This document shows positions 45,865 to 57,574 of a stretch of 64,000 bases of DNA, one piece after another. Each line of letters opens with the position of its first letter. Positions within the stretch are counted from its first letter, which is position 1. Location of the stretch: contig JAUJYZ010000242.1 in assembly GCA_033675265.1 (NCBI GenBank), forward strand, positions 372,001 through 436,000. The letters run 5' to 3'. This DNA is from Actinostola sp. cb2023. Its lineage: Eukaryota; Cnidaria; Anthozoa; Actiniaria; Actinostolidae. The notes under the pieces are model-generated. The model searched no databases, was not told the DNA's origin, and saw nothing but the letters and a program-made list of their open reading frames with translations. Made by a program: the position numbers and the translations under genes.

Positions 45865-47280
45865 TTATTTATGCAGTATGCAGTTACTTCTCAAATATCC
45901 TTCGACTCCAGTTGTTTGTTCGTCGCTCTGACGCGTGTCAGTATCGTCCGTATCGGCTTTTGGAGAAGCTGACTCGTCTTGGTGTAGATGCCTTCTATTT
46001 CGACAGTAGACGGCTCCATCAGGGGCCTCCACTCTGTAGCTTCGTGGTGTGTCGGCTACCTCGATCACATTAGCAGGTTTCCATTCGCCGTCTCGTTGGA
46101 TTCGAACTGTCTCGCCTGTGTGGAGTGATGGTAAGGGTGTGGCTGATCTGTCGTAGTTGGCTTTCTGTTCAGCCTGTTTCTTCTGAAATCTGACCATATC
46201 GTCTCCTGATGACTGGTCGTCTCTGGCAAGAGATGACTTGTGGTGCATGGCAGAATAGAGCGTAGTCGCCTACCCATAGACAGTTGTGCTGGTGACTTGT
46301 AGTTGCCCACTGGTGTGTTACGCAGCTCAAGCATAGCAAGGTATGGGTCTTTCCCGTCACGCTTGGCTTTCTCTAGTGTGCTCTTGACAGTCTGCACAGT
46401 TTTCTCCGCAAGACCATTCGACTGTGGGTACTTGGGACTCGACGTAACGTGTGAGAACTTCCAGACTGCTGCAAACTTTGAAAATTCGGTAGAGCTATAC
46501 TGTGGTCCGTTGTCTGACTTCAGTGTCTCTGGTATGCCGTGTCTCGCGAAGAACTGCTTTAACTTCTCGATGACAGATGCACTCGTCGTGTTGTGTAGCG
46601 ATGCAACTTCCCAATAACGGCTGTGATAATCAACAACTACGATGTAATTGCCGCAGTTCCATGTGAACAGATCAGTGGCTGCGATTTGCCAAGGGTACTG
46701 AGGGATCTCGTGTGGTATCATCGGTTCTTTGGCGTTGCTGTTTCTGAGCTCTTGGCAGATTGAACAATTTGTTACAGTGTCGATCCTCGATCTGTTTACT
46801 CATTCCGGGCCAGGGGCCCGTTTCTCGAAAGCCCCGAAAGCTTATCAGGCCCGAAAAGTGTTTCTTTAAAAATCTATATCTTCAAAACGAAGTAGTTTAC
46901 AGACATGAAACTTTGCATGAAGGGAAAGTTTGTTCATATTAAAAACATGTCAAAAGAACAGCTTTGTAGAGTAAGTGTCTCAGATTTCTGGGATGTCTTT
47001 TCGGGCCCGTAAAGTTATCGGGTCTTTCGAGAAACTGGCCCCTGAACACCAACTCTCGGGCTCGTAGCTTGCTTCTCTCGATACCGAGATGTCCTTCGTG
47101 GATCTGTGCTAGAACATCTTTCCGCAATGCCTGAGGGACAATAATACTTTCACCTTTGAAAATAAGGCCATCGCTAACACAGAGCTCGTCTCTGATTTGC
47201 CAATATTCACGTACTTGTTTTGGTGCATTTTGTCTGTGTTTTGGCCATCCTTCTTGAATCGTCTCGATCAGTTTGACCAT
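45865..47280 (-). pseudogene. Gypsy integrase, split by a MITE and frameshift
   Basis: The zinc-binding part (47280 to 47045: VPQALRKDVLAQIHEGHLGI...RARELVF) is cut by the MITE and continues as GMSKQIEDRH. The core (46721-46065) shows the three catalytic acids: WQIAATDLF (Asp), TLKSDNGPQYSS (Asp) and NGLAEKTVQ (Glu). Near 46200 the frame shifts to a C-terminal domain (LHTGETVRIQRDGEWKPANV, RSYRVEAPDGAVYCRNRRHL). It would insert the element's cDNA into chromosomes. Confidence 0.85.
46811..47044. mobile_element. 234-bp MITE in gypsy integrase
   Basis: CAGGGGCCCGTTTCTCGAAAG at the left is inverted at the right as CTTTCGAGAAACTGGCCCCTG, differing by one base. Comparing with the expected uninterrupted integrase (CCGGGCCAGAACACC) suggests a 3-bp CWG target duplication, which argues against hAT. 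Confidence 0.75.
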
Positions 47281-47315
47281 TGTTTTGTCGTTGGCTGTTT
47301 CCCGACGCAGTTCAG

Positions 47316-48584
47316 CTAACTTCTTGTCGCTAACTGGTAGGTTTGCTGGTGAACGTACAGTACAAGATCTTCGTCCTCGTCGCCTGTAGTTGGAAGGTGT
47401 GCCCTCGAGAGCGTATCTGCAGCATAGAGTTCCTTTCCAGGCTTGTACTGGAGGTCGATGTTGTAGCGTTGTAGTCGAAGTAGCATGCGCTGTAATCTTG
47501 CTGGTGCCTTGTCGAGCGATTTGGTTATGATGGAAACCAGCGGTCTGTGGTCTGTTTCCACTCTCACTTCCTTGGCGTAAATATACTGATGGAAGCGTTC
47601 ACATCCAAATACCACTGCTAGCGACTCTTTCTCGATCTGCGCATACTTGCATTCGGTTTCTGTAAGCGAACGAGAAGCGTAGGCGATCGGTGAGCCGCCC
47701 TGCATCAGTACTGCTACTAGCCCAGACTTACATGCATCTACTTGTAAACCAACTGGTTGCTTGGGGTCGTAATACTTCAACACTCCTGTACTCGTCTCCG
47801 TCAGAAGTTTCTTGATGTCGTTGAACGACTGTTCATGGCGCTCGGTCCAGTGCCAGGCAACATCTTTCTTTAGAAGCTCGCGTAAGGGTGATGTGACTTC
47901 TGAGATATTCGGCAAGAACTTCGCCACATAATTCACCATCTCAAGTAGTCGCTGGATGCCGTGCTTGTCCTCGGGGGTCGGCATACTGGTGATTGCCTCT
48001 AGCTTGGAAACATCTGGCTTTACTCCGTCAGAAGTAAATACATGTCCAATGTACAAAACTTTTGTGCGTCGAATCTTACACTTGTCGGGGTTGAGCTTCA
48101 GATTGCTCTCTCTTGCCCTCTGTAGCGTTTTCTCTAGCCTTTCGTCGTGTTCCTCTCGTGTGCTTCCCCAAACAAGGATGATGTCATCGATGTCGGTTTC
48201 GACTCCTGAAAGGTCTTGAAACAACTCATGTAATCCCTTATGAAACACTTCTTGGGCACTGTGAATACCGAACGGCATTCGGGTAAAACGGTATCTGCCG
48301 TAGGGCGTTGCAAACGTAGTTAAAGTAGAGCTTTCGTCGTCCACAGGAATCTGCCAAAATCCTGATCTGGCGTCTAAGGTTGAGAAGAATTTTGCTTCAC
48401 TTAGCCTTGTTGTTATCTCTTCTATCGTGGGAATATGATAGTGTTCACGCTTGATTGCTTTATTCAATGGGCGCGGATCTATGCAAATTCGCAACTTGTC
48501 GGTGTTTTTCTTTTCAACAGCGACTATTGAATTGACCCAATCTGTCGGGTGATCTACTGGAACAATGATGCCTTGACTGCACAT
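47316..48584 (-). CDS. Gypsy reverse transcriptase and RNase H
   Basis: A 422-codon frame. RT blocks: VEKKNTDKLRICIDPRPLN, FSTLDARSGFWQIPVDD (motif A), FTRMPFGIHSAQEVF (motif B), VETDIDDIILVWG (motif C; the first residue of the usual YxDD is Asp here) and LYIGHVFTSDGVKPD. RNase H follows: GLQVDACKSGLVAVL (first Asp), SLTETECKYAQIEKESLAVVFG (Glu) and VETDHRPLVSI (Asp), then LYAADTLSRAH. It copies element RNA into DNA. The frame is whole, but the preceding protease frame must join it by a frameshift near 48570. Confidence 0.9.
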   Translation of the reverse strand: MCSQGIIVPVDHPTDWVNSIVAVEKKNTDKLRICIDPRPLNKAIKREHYHIPTIEEITTRLSEAKFFSTLDARSGFWQIPVDDESSTLTTFATPYGRYRFTRMPFGIHSAQEVFHKGLHELFQDLSGVETDIDDIILVWGSTREEHDERLEKTLQRARESNLKLNPDKCKIRRTKVLYIGHVFTSDGVKPDVSKLEAITSMPTPEDKHGIQRLLEMVNYVAKFLPNISEVTSPLRELLKKDVAWHWTERHEQSFNDIKKLLTETSTGVLKYYDPKQPVGLQVDACKSGLVAVLMQGGSPIAYASRSLTETECKYAQIEKESLAVVFGCERFHQYIYAKEVRVETDHRPLVSIITKSLDKAPARLQRMLLRLQRYNIDLQYKPGKELYAADTLSRAHLPTTGDEDEDLVLYVHQQTYQLATRS

Positions 48585-48988
48585 TTGACTGGGATGTCCT
48601 CACCGTTGTAGGCGCTTAATCGTGCTTTAGGCTTTCTTAGATCTATCTTGGAAGTTTCTGCAATGTTCCTGTAGGCTGAATAGGGAATCACATTAACCTC
48701 GGCACCGGTATCTAGTTTCAGACAAATTTCTTGATTGTTTAATGTCAATTTCACATGTTCGGTTTCCGATTGTCGGTTGCGATCAATAGATTCCACGGTA
48801 ACGCTGACGCTTTCCAAAAACAAATGATCTTCGCTACACGTGTTACCCTCGTCTTGTTGAATGGAGTTTACGTTCTTGCTCGAACGACACATCTTTCCAT
48901 AGTGGTTCAACCTCTTACACTTATTGCACTTCTTTCCGTATGCTGGACACTGTCCTTTCGGATGATTTGAGCCACAATTCCCGCACAC
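48554..48988 (-). pseudogene. Gypsy zinc knuckles and aspartic protease
   Basis: Two knuckles in a row, CGNCGSNHPKGQC and CNKCKRLNHYGKMC, are followed about 60 residues on by LKLDTGAEVNVIPY, the DTG active site of a retropepsin. LSAYNGEDIPV comes before the end. The upstream Gag frame (to about 48907) overlaps in another frame, so Gag-Pol continuity is broken near 48990; a programmed frameshift is possible but not shown. Confidence 0.85.
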
Positions 48989-48989
48989 A

Positions 48990-49669
48990 GCACGTGTGTT
49001 GTCTTGTTGGCGTTGTGTAAATTTCTTTGTTTCCTGTGGCTTGTCGGCGTTGCCTTTGTGCTGAGATCGATTCGATGCTTTCCCTGACTCACACTTGCTT
49101 CACTGCCAAACAATTTCAATTGCTCTTTGGATAACTCAGCCACTCGACAAATTTCGACTGCTCTCTTGAGGCTCAGCTGTGATTCGCGTAGTAATCTCTC
49201 ACGAACGGTACGTTCGCGATGAAACCCCACTCACGATGCGGCTACATATCAAATCATCTTTCAGTTCTCCCCACTCGTATGCAGCAGCGAGAGTTCTTAA
49301 CTCTGTAACGTACTGATCGATTGACTCACCGGATGCTTGATCCCTAGTTAAGAAACGATGTTGATCGACCACCAGATTCTTTCTCGGCTTACAATGTGCC
49401 TCAAACTTGTTGAAGAGAATCGTAGTAGACACTACTTCTGATCCGTCTTCGTCGACTTCAAACTCGAATGTATCCTTTATCTCTTGGCCATCCCTGCCGA
49501 TCATGCACATGAAGATTGCGACTTTCTCTGCTTCGTTCTTCGCCTTGCATGTTGCTGCCAGGTAATACTCCATCCCTCGCTTCCAACGTCTCCGCGTTTC
49601 TGAGACGTTTTGCTGGCTCGTGAAGTCCATCTCACCGGGACCTCTTATTTGGAGTTCGTTCATTTTCAC
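48990..49669 (-). pseudogene. Gypsy Gag
   Basis: It starts at 49669 or the nearby MNELQIRGP, about 35 bp after the primer site. Capsid-like features: RRWKRGMEYYLAATCKAKNE, AIFMCMIGRDGQEIKDTF, FNKFEAHCKPRKN, RFLTRDQASGESIDQYVTEL and LKDDLICSRIVSG. After a frame change near 49200 it continues RERLLRESQLSLKRAVEICR toward the knuckles. The layout is typical of gypsy Gag. Confidence 0.78.
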
Positions 49670-49725
49670 TGAAGAATTAAATTGCTCACTGAGCTGAGTT
49701 TTGGGTTCTTAAAGTTCTGACACCA

Positions 49726-49891
49726 TGTGCTATTCTATGTTAGAATATGGTAGAGAGCACTAAGAAACGTGTTCAGTCAACAACGTCTTCTAAAATCTCC
49801 GATTACTAATCATATACAATGAGTCTTATATCAAGTGTCACGTGGTAATGATAAGTGTCAATCATACTATTCATAAGCAATATATTACACA
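49726..49891 (-). mobile_element. 5' LTR of minus-strand gypsy element
   Basis: Bounded by TGTG...CACA in either reading and followed on the element side by TGGTGTCAGAACTTTAAGAA. About 166 bp. It is abutted directly by the next TIR element. Confidence 0.65.
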
Positions 49892-50369
49892 CTAAGGGGT
49901 GGACCATTAGACTACTGATGGGGGGGGGGGGGGGTTGCACGAATCCCAAAATAAATATCGAGCAAGCCTTTCCTAAGGAAAAAAAAAATCGCGCAACACA
50001 TAAAGGAAGGAAAAACAAATCGAGCAAGCAATGTAGCCGATTTCAATATATAAATATTAAAAGACGATAAAGATCATTTGATTTTAATAATACACCAGAC
50101 TCGTTCCTAGTCGTTACTTTAATACCGTGGAAAGGGAAGTAAACCGGACCGGAAAGAAACCGGAAAAAAAATGGGAAGTGCGCAAAGGCGCTTGGGAAGG
50201 TGGGGCGCAAAGGCGCACGGGAAGGAAGGAGAATTATGGAATTTTTAAGAAGAGTGAAGGTCGAAACGTCTATTTATTAAAGTTTTGTGGACATTAGAAG
50301 TTGGCTGCCTTCAACTCTCTCCTACATTATTTAAGATACAGCCATTCTGGCCATTCTGGCTGCTACGAA

Positions 50370-50455
50370 ATATATCAAATGTATACTACAACGTTTCTGC
50401 AATCACTCAATTGCAGAAACGTTGTATAGTACATTTTGTATTTATACTGAAATAT
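50370..50455. repeat. Hairpin ACAACGTTTCTGCAAT
   Basis: TATACTACAACGTTTCTGCA and its inverse TGCAGAAACGTTGTATAGTA are separated by about 10 bp. A short mini-hairpin. Confidence 0.8.
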
Positions 50456-50715
50456 CTAATAACATGCAAAATGTTATTCATGCTAAAATACAACTGTTTC
50501 AACACAAAATAGTGCTGAAAACTATTGTGTTGCCCTTGCTGGATGCGATACTAATCTAAAATTGATGATTATGATATATTAGAAGATAATAAGTGATGTT
50601 TCACACTTTGTATCTCTGTCATTAGACTTGTATCTCATTAGATATTTGTATAAATGTATACTTACTTAACAACCTTTCTGCATCGAGTGTATATAAAATA
50701 GATACAAAATAGATA

Positions 50716-50935
50716 CAGTCATTTGCAAAAATTCTGGCCGCTACGAAATATCAATATATCAATATATCGGGTGCATTATGCGTAATTAAATAATACTATT
50801 TTGAGTTTCCTAACTTTTTAAATGAAGCAAAGCTTACAAACAACAAACGTAAGACTAAAATAAGCATTATACTAAATATTTAATGCACCCGATATATTGA
50901 TATATCGTGGCGGCCAGAATTTTTGCAAACGACTG
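50716..50935. mobile_element. 220-bp mariner-like MITE
   Basis: Ends CAGTCATTTGCAAAAATTCT and its near-perfect inverse, flanked by TA on both sides. The arms continue through GGCCGC and ATCAATATATCGGGTGCAT. The TA duplication and CAGTC ends fit Tc1/mariner-derived MITEs. A diverged AT-rich palindrome fills the middle. Confidence 0.82.
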
Positions 50936-51279
50936 TAGATATAAATATATATATATAAATCTTAAAAAGGAATCTTAGTTTCCTTTTAGAAACAGTAACA
51001 ATAGTAAGTATTAAATATTTTCTTGATTGAACATAATTATTATTCAGTTATTGGCCATAAATTCTATGTTAATGCGAAATTTTTGTAAGGTAAACTTATA
51101 AATTTATAAACTTGAGGGAAAAAAATATCGTGCAAGGTCAAGGTCCTTGAAAAAAATAACGTGCAGAGCTAGGAGCAAAGAAAAAAAAATCGAGCAGCCA
51201 AAATTCATGCAACCCCCCCATCAATAATCTAATGGTCCACTCCTTACGGTATGCTTCGCCGGCTGTCAGCTAGCAGTGT

Positions 51280-52672
51280 CAGTGTTGAAGCTAATTACGC
51301 ATGCATCCTCTACTAAGTCACGCAACGAGTGACCAAACACTGTTTTCTGCACTATTTTCTTAAAAAATAGTTCGCTAAAATCTAAGGATGTTTTCAATTG
51401 TAATTTTTGCCGTCCACTGACCCGTTCTGAGCGTGGAATTGAAATTCTGCTTTAAATTGTGCAAGTACATGACGAACTTAGTGGTCTGCTGAATTCGTGG
51501 CACTCTGCTGATGTTCTGTTCGGCAGGGTGCCTATGTTACATAATGTTCGTAATTGAAAGGTTCTGTCAGCAAGTAGAAATATATAACTCGAAATGAGCG
51601 TTTGTGATAAAAACAGTGTATTCGATGTCCAGGACACCAAGTATTTCCAGGTAGTCGTGCGAGTTCGAAAACCGCCGGCTGAATTAGATGAATTAGATTC
51701 CCAAGGAAGCACCTGGAGATCACAGTAAACTGTAATACTCACAGAGATACAGCTCTAATGCGGGCCAAGTTTCTCTGCTGCTTCCAGGACGCCAATTTAA
51801 GCAATTCCAGGTCGTGCTAGTTCGAATATTCGAATTAAAGCCGGCTGAAATATATTCCCAAGGAAGCACCTGGAGATCACAGTAAACTGTAATACTCACA
51901 GAGATACAGCTCTTGCGGGCCAAGTTTCTCTGCTGCTTCCAGGACGCCAATTAGACACGTAGTCAAGTCCGATTTGAAGTGTTGTTCCCGCCAAAATAAT
52001 TATTTGCCGTTTTCGAGTTAAATACGATTTCAAGTCACAATGAGCACCGAGAAAAGATAGCCTGAGCAAAATATATTTCCATTTAAGCAAAATAGACCAA
52101 ATCAAATAGAAAAATGACGGTAAAATGACCGATTTTACAGAGCCGATGTGTTATCGTGTGGAGAAAGCCCGCGAATATGATTTACAAAGGCTCATGACCT
52201 TGGAAATCGTGTTCCGGTATGTATCATGTTCCCACCGTGTTAAGTATTAAAAGCGGCTGTTCAACACTGTACAGATAAGTAACGCTCCTGATAAGAACTG
52301 TAGCAAGAACAATAGGCCCGCGGCAACGGGAGCCGTTAGTAAAATCCGATGTCGAAGTGATAATTAAATTTTAGAAACCAATTTCATTGGTTTAGAGCTG
52401 TAAAGCGCCAAATTCAAATGGCTTTTCGAAAAGAACAAAATATTTACAGCAATCCAAATATCAAGACTTTGTCAGAAGCTTTGCAATTGAATTATCCATT
52501 GTATTCTATAAGTAGAGAACCTGCTGAGCAATTCAAAGTCGCACTAAGTTCCTCATGTAGGCTAAAACTACTTTTGTATGATGGTATAAGCTATTAGGTT
52601 TGACATTTAAAATCTATCAAAACAGTTTTATTAAGAAGCCCGAGTTCACGCTACTAGAGCGTCTAGTTTTGG
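51280..52672 (+). mobile_element. Helitron-like repeat, copy 4, with internal tandem duplication
   Basis: The right end is GCCCGAGTTCACGCTACTAG followed by AGCGTCTAGTTTT, a variant of the family end. The left part (51340-51450) holds the family body motif CTAAAATCTAAGGATG in inverse. A unit of about 160 bp containing CCTGGAGATCACAGTAAACT and GGGCCAAGTTTCTCTGCTGC is present twice plus a partial copy (about 51640-51960). No coding frame of note. The left boundary is uncertain. Confidence 0.45.
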
Positions 52673-52771
52673 GTTTTATTGTGGGGAATTCATTCGAACG
52701 TGACCTTTGGTTAATGTTTATCTTGTGTACGTGTCTAGCTTGAAATATTCTCTAAGTGTCGCTTTAGTAAC

Positions 52772-53192
52772 GCCCGAGGGGGGGGGGGGGGGTACTCCCT
52801 TTGTCCAAGTGGTAGGGGTGATCGGCGGTCGGTTTTGAAACTCCGACCCCTAAAAGGTACGCTGTTGAAGCCATGTTCATTTCGTCCCCTAAAAGGTACG
52901 ACCATATATGGCGAAAACGTGTTTGTGCTGATATCGTTTAGTCAGTGACTGGACAACATCTTTCTTCTGTTCTTTCAATTGACCAAAAAGGTATGGACTC
53001 GTGTTACGTAACTGACTTTTGTGTCGGAACCCTAAAAGGTTCACACAGGAAATATGTTCAGCCCTAGGTTTCTCTACTACACTTAGGTAGTTTTGTATGG
53101 CGATTATTTGTATATAAACATTTATAGGCGATAATCGAATGTGCTGCTGAATCTGCTGCTAACTTCACGCTGGTAGGTGCACATACCCCCCT

Positions 53193-53224
<32 letters not shown>

Positions 53225-53345
53225 CCCGGGCACAAGCACGTGGAAATGTTCACATTTTGTAATTAGTCCTTATAGAAACAATTGTGATTTAAATAATTGC
53301 CAACACAAAACATATATGGGAGTACCTCCCCCGGGGTGTTATGTA
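52772..53345. repeat. G/C-run-bounded repeat with CCCCTAAAAGGTACG motifs
   Basis: GCCCGAGGGG...GTACTCCC at the left and CATACCCCC...CCCGGGC at the right are inverted relative to each other. Between them (A/C)CCCTAAAAGG recurs at about 52850, 52895 and 53030. A fragment GGGAGTACCTCCCCCGGGG follows at 53319. It resembles a repeat I associate with coral genomes (from memory). The poly-C run (about 53185-53220) may be of uncertain length. Confidence 0.6.
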
Positions 53346-53465
53346 ACTTGCAAGATCGCTGGGAATGTTGGGAAAACCACAGGTATCCCAAACCTAGCCT
53401 ACAAATAGCCTTTACCTGGCCGTTCCCCACTCAAACCTTTTTCCAAACCAACCCACGCGTCGAAC

Positions 53466-53656
53466 ATGTCTTGCTGCAAGAAAACCAGTTCTGAAGACGA
53501 GCAAATCAAGGAAAATGTCAAAGAATACTATGGGAAAACGTTGAAGACTTCTGCAGACCTTCAAACCAATGCTTGTACGTATTCTTGTGATGCCAGTAAA
53601 GTACCTTCACATATCCGCGATGCACTCCAACTTTGCCACGAAGAAGTGATAATCAA
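53466..53656 (+). CDS. AS3MT: AS3MT copy 2, first coding exon
   Basis: ATG at 53466 opens MSCCKKTSSEDEQIKENVKE, followed by YYGKTLKTSADLQTNACTYSCD and PSHIRDALQLCHEEVIIK. This is the N-terminal region of arsenite methyltransferase, with the family's conserved Cys after LQTN. The donor after ATCAA is GTAAGC; the exon ends in phase 2, exactly the phase with which the copy 1 exon at 10911 begins (A + TAC TAT). No matching second exon was found from 53657 to the window end, so intron 1 exceeds 10.3 kb or the exon is orphaned. It is on the same strand as copy 1. Confidence 0.88.
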
Positions 53657-53830
53657 GTAAGCACTGACTGTGACTTGTTTGTAGTTCATTTATGTTTTTA
53701 AATGTATAAACACTACAGTAGCTACATTGGTTTTTAAAAATTAGCGAGATGATTAGATTTAGAATGGCGACGGCACGAACGGGATCTGGACCAGCAGAGA
53801 CATTGGGAGATCAGTTTTCCCCGACTCTTA

Positions 53831-54713
53831 TTTACCTCACGTCACGCGTAACCAGTAAATCGCAACATTCGAATGAAGTTTTGAAGTCTAGACTCGAGTC
53901 TCAAACATTCAGATAGAAAAATCAAATCTCCACGAATATATCTTTAAGAAAAATAAAAATAATTTCGCAAGAGGTATTTCTATTGTTTAACTTAATTAAT
54001 GCGCAAGCGCGTACTCAACAATGTTGAAAAAGAGGGTGGCAAACGACTAATTATGTTGAATCGATGTTGAAGCAAAGTTTAAACTCTTTTAAACTTCATT
54101 CAACATTGATTCAACACGTTTCAAGGGTCTTTCAACACTTTCAACATTGTTGAAAGCGGGTGGCAAACCGTTTCGAAATCGCTATTCAACAAAATCGAAC
54201 GAATGTTGAAGACATTTCAACATTTCTTTTGTTCTCGGAAATGTTGAATGGCGTTTAGTACTTTAGCGTTTAGTACTTTAGTACTTTAGCGTTTAGCTTG
54301 CGCATTAATTAAATTAAACAATAGAAATATACCTCTTGCGAAACGTTGTTGAAACCCGTTTACCACCCCGCGTTCAACATACATTCAACTTCCATTCAAC
54401 AGCATTCAACAAAATCGAACGAATGTTGAATACAATGTTGAATCCGTTTACCAGGGCCTTTAGCAGGCACCAATTTTCATCAAAGTTAATTTTAATTTTA
54501 TGAACGTTTTTGAGAAAATATTTAGTGTAGCCTGAATATTAGCACTCGGGCAAAATTTTGACCCAGAGAAGACGGCTGATATTCAGGCTATATTTAGTGG
54601 AGATTTGATTTTTCTGTCTGAATGTTCGAGACTCGAGTCTAGACTTCAAAACTTCATTTGAATATTCCGATTTACTGGTCACGCGTGACACTGGTCACGC
54701 GTGACGTAAATTA
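53831..54713. mobile_element. Foldback element with nested insertions
   Basis: The left arm (CACGTCACGCGTAACCAGTA ... AGACTCGAGTCT ... TTCAGA) is inverted at 54600-54713; the right end has the CACGCGTGAC unit twice. Inside lies a second inverted pair, TTAATTAATGCGCAAGC at about 53992 and its inverse at about 54296, enclosing repeats of TTCAACA(T)T. A 63-bp hairpin (54528-54590) is nested in the right arm. It lies in intron 1 of AS3MT copy 2. Confidence 0.7.
54528..54590. mobile_element. 63-bp hairpin insert with 9-bp target duplication
   Basis: It begins TAGCCTGAATATTAGC and ends with the near-inverse GCTGATATTCAGGCTA. TATTTAGTG flanks it directly on both sides (54519-54527 and 54591-54599). 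Same style as the 80-bp insert at 19908. Confidence 0.82.
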
Positions 54714-54752
54714 GCTGTAATGTATTCATATAAACAGCACATAGAGATTATT

Positions 54753-54891
54753 ACATATTATGATCATGATATGATTTTTATACACGAGTTTTTAATGCCA
54801 TATCACGAACGAGCGAGTCCGCGAGGGAGAGAGTGCATGATATGGTATTAAAAACGAGTGAATAAAAATCATATCATGATCTTAATATGCC
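54753..54891. repeat. Hairpin MITE ATGATCATGATATG
   Basis: ATGATATGATTTTTATACACGAG...TTAATGCCATATCA and its imperfect inverse form a hairpin of about 135 bp with a GC-richer loop (GAACGAGCGAGTCCGCGAGG). Confidence 0.75.
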
Positions 54892-54968
54892 ATAATTTGT
54901 TTATCACACATTTTAAAGCATTGATATACAGTGCATAAGGTTTAAAGCAACTTTATTATCAAAGGCAC

Positions 54969-55386
54969 CCAATTGGCCATTACAAAAAAGAGCAGGGGAC
55001 TGGGACCAAGTCCGTAAAACTAATTCAATAACAAACTAGCAAAAGTGGGCAACATTTTCTGACAGAGCAGATCAAACTTAGCTAATCTGGAAAGTTTGGT
55101 GAACTTTGGCCTAATATTGACGAAGCTAGAGGGCATCAAAGATGTACATTTTCCCATATACAAACTCTTTATTTTTTAACGTTGTCTACCCAAACCATAC
55201 ATTCACTGTAAAATATCAAAAGTTCAAAAGTTTATAATTCCGACAGGATTCACTCAAATCACATCAAACTTTTCACATATGATAATTTCAACATGTTGTT
55301 TCATGTCATAAACTTAATTTCGTAATTACATTAATTCTAATAAACTCGTTCCCAGTCCCCTGCTCTTTTTTGTAGTGGCCAATGGT
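54969..55386. mobile_element. 418-bp MITE with AAAAAGAGCAGGGGACTGGG ends
   Basis: CCAATTGGCCATTACAAAAA...GGGACTGGG at the left is inverted at 55351-55386 with few mismatches. The middle is AT-rich. No coding. Confidence 0.78.
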
Positions 55387-55389
55387 GAA

Positions 55390-56134
55390 CTCGTGGATTT
55401 TCGGTATGTGACTGACAAGGGACGCCTTGAAGAAGACATTAGGGCATGTTTGAGCATGGAACCAGCACATGTCTTTGCAGTTATCTTTCGTGATCAATGC
55501 TGTATGTTTTATATTCCCCTCTTTGAACTACAAATATAGATTGATAGTTATTTGAGGGTTGAGGCGTATTTTGTGGGTTTCCGGGATCAGCTGGATTTCG
55601 AGTTGTTTTCGCCTGAATTCAAAGAGACGTATGTAGCACAGCAACAACACCCAACGGTAAACTTGTTTGAAAATAATAAAAACCAATAAATAATGAAAAT
55701 CAATACACAAAGTTTTTGGCCGATTTGGGTAAGCTTCGTAGTCGTTGCTTTCAACTGAAAATCCAGGTTATTTTGTAATGATTTATGTACAATGCAACAG
55801 TTTAACTTCAAGTTTGTATACATGTAACTGATAAAAGCTTTCAAGGCTTAACTGTGGATGCTTCGCAATCCACAAGTTAAAAATCACTCTTAAAGGTCAT
55901 TATCATTCACATTATTGTCTCCGGGATTTTCATTGGTCGAGAGACGACTACGTCACGACTGCAGATAACTTCCTACGAATAAGTGCTTTCGTTCTCCTCG
56001 ACAATGGCAGCTCGGTTTTTACAGAGTTTTTGCTTTAGTTGAGATAAAATAATGTGAATGATAAAACAATTATTGAACTTGGTTTTGCAAAATATCGTGA
56101 TTTTGGCGAGCAGAATAATTATTTGCCGATGCCG
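55390..56134. other. No gene recognised
   Basis: Presumed intron 1 of AS3MT copy 2 if that gene continues. Mixed sequence with no protein motif or clear repeat before the (TAAG)n tract. Confidence 0.45.
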
Positions 56135-57228
<1,094 letters not shown>

Positions 57229-57300
57229 GTAGTAAGAAAGACTTTATTTAAAGAGGGTGACACGTGACAGTATAGAAGTAACTGATAAACTTGTGGCCCT
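57229..57300 (-). repeat. Retroposon 3' tail next to the microsatellite
   Basis: On the minus strand, GTGTCACCCTCTTTAAATAA followed by AGTCTTAC and then (TTAC)n looks like the 3' end of a SINE or LINE with a simple-repeat tail. It probably seeded the tract. Confidence 0.5.
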
Positions 57301-57574
57301 AACAAAACTCAAGTATTTTATATATATATATATATATAAAATTCTGCAAGTTTGGATATATATATGTCTTTTGTTTCTCTATTGTTTTTTCTTCGAGAAC
57401 AAAGGATATGTATATATCCAAAGTTGCAGAATTTTTTTGGTTAGGTGTATATATATATATAAACAGTCAGAGGTTGCCTGCGTCTCTTCTTCTTCGTTAC
57501 ATTTAATCTATCTATCTATATATATATATGTAGAATAAAGGTAAAACCAAGACACCAACTTGTAACTTTGTACA

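Larger units (their letters stand above)
45865..49891 (-). mobile_element. Ty3/gypsy retrotransposon, minus strand, near full length
   Basis: In order on the minus strand: 5' LTR (49891-49726, TGTGTAAT...ATAGCACA), primer site TGGTGTCAGAACTT, gag, CCHC knuckles plus protease, RT-RNase H, integrase and its C-terminal domain. Frame breaks lie near 49200, 48990, 48570 and 46200, and a MITE (46811-47044) cuts the integrase zinc domain. The matching 3' LTR was not found below 45865. It is a dead but recent-looking copy. Confidence 0.85.
49894..51246. mobile_element. TIR element with GGGGTGGACCATTAG ends
   Basis: TAAGGGGTGGACCATTAGA at the left is inverted as TCTAATGGTCCACTCCTTA at the right, with TA at each outer edge. 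G- and C-runs follow inward on each side (CATCAGTAG/GGGGG and its inverse), then TCGAGCAAGC/TCGAGCAGCC-type motifs. Smaller palindromes are nested inside. No transposase. Confidence 0.72.

Noticed and set aside
46811..47044. hAT-type MITE (CAGGGG ends)
   Set aside because: There is no 8-bp duplication; the interrupted integrase codons fit a 3-bp CWG duplication better.
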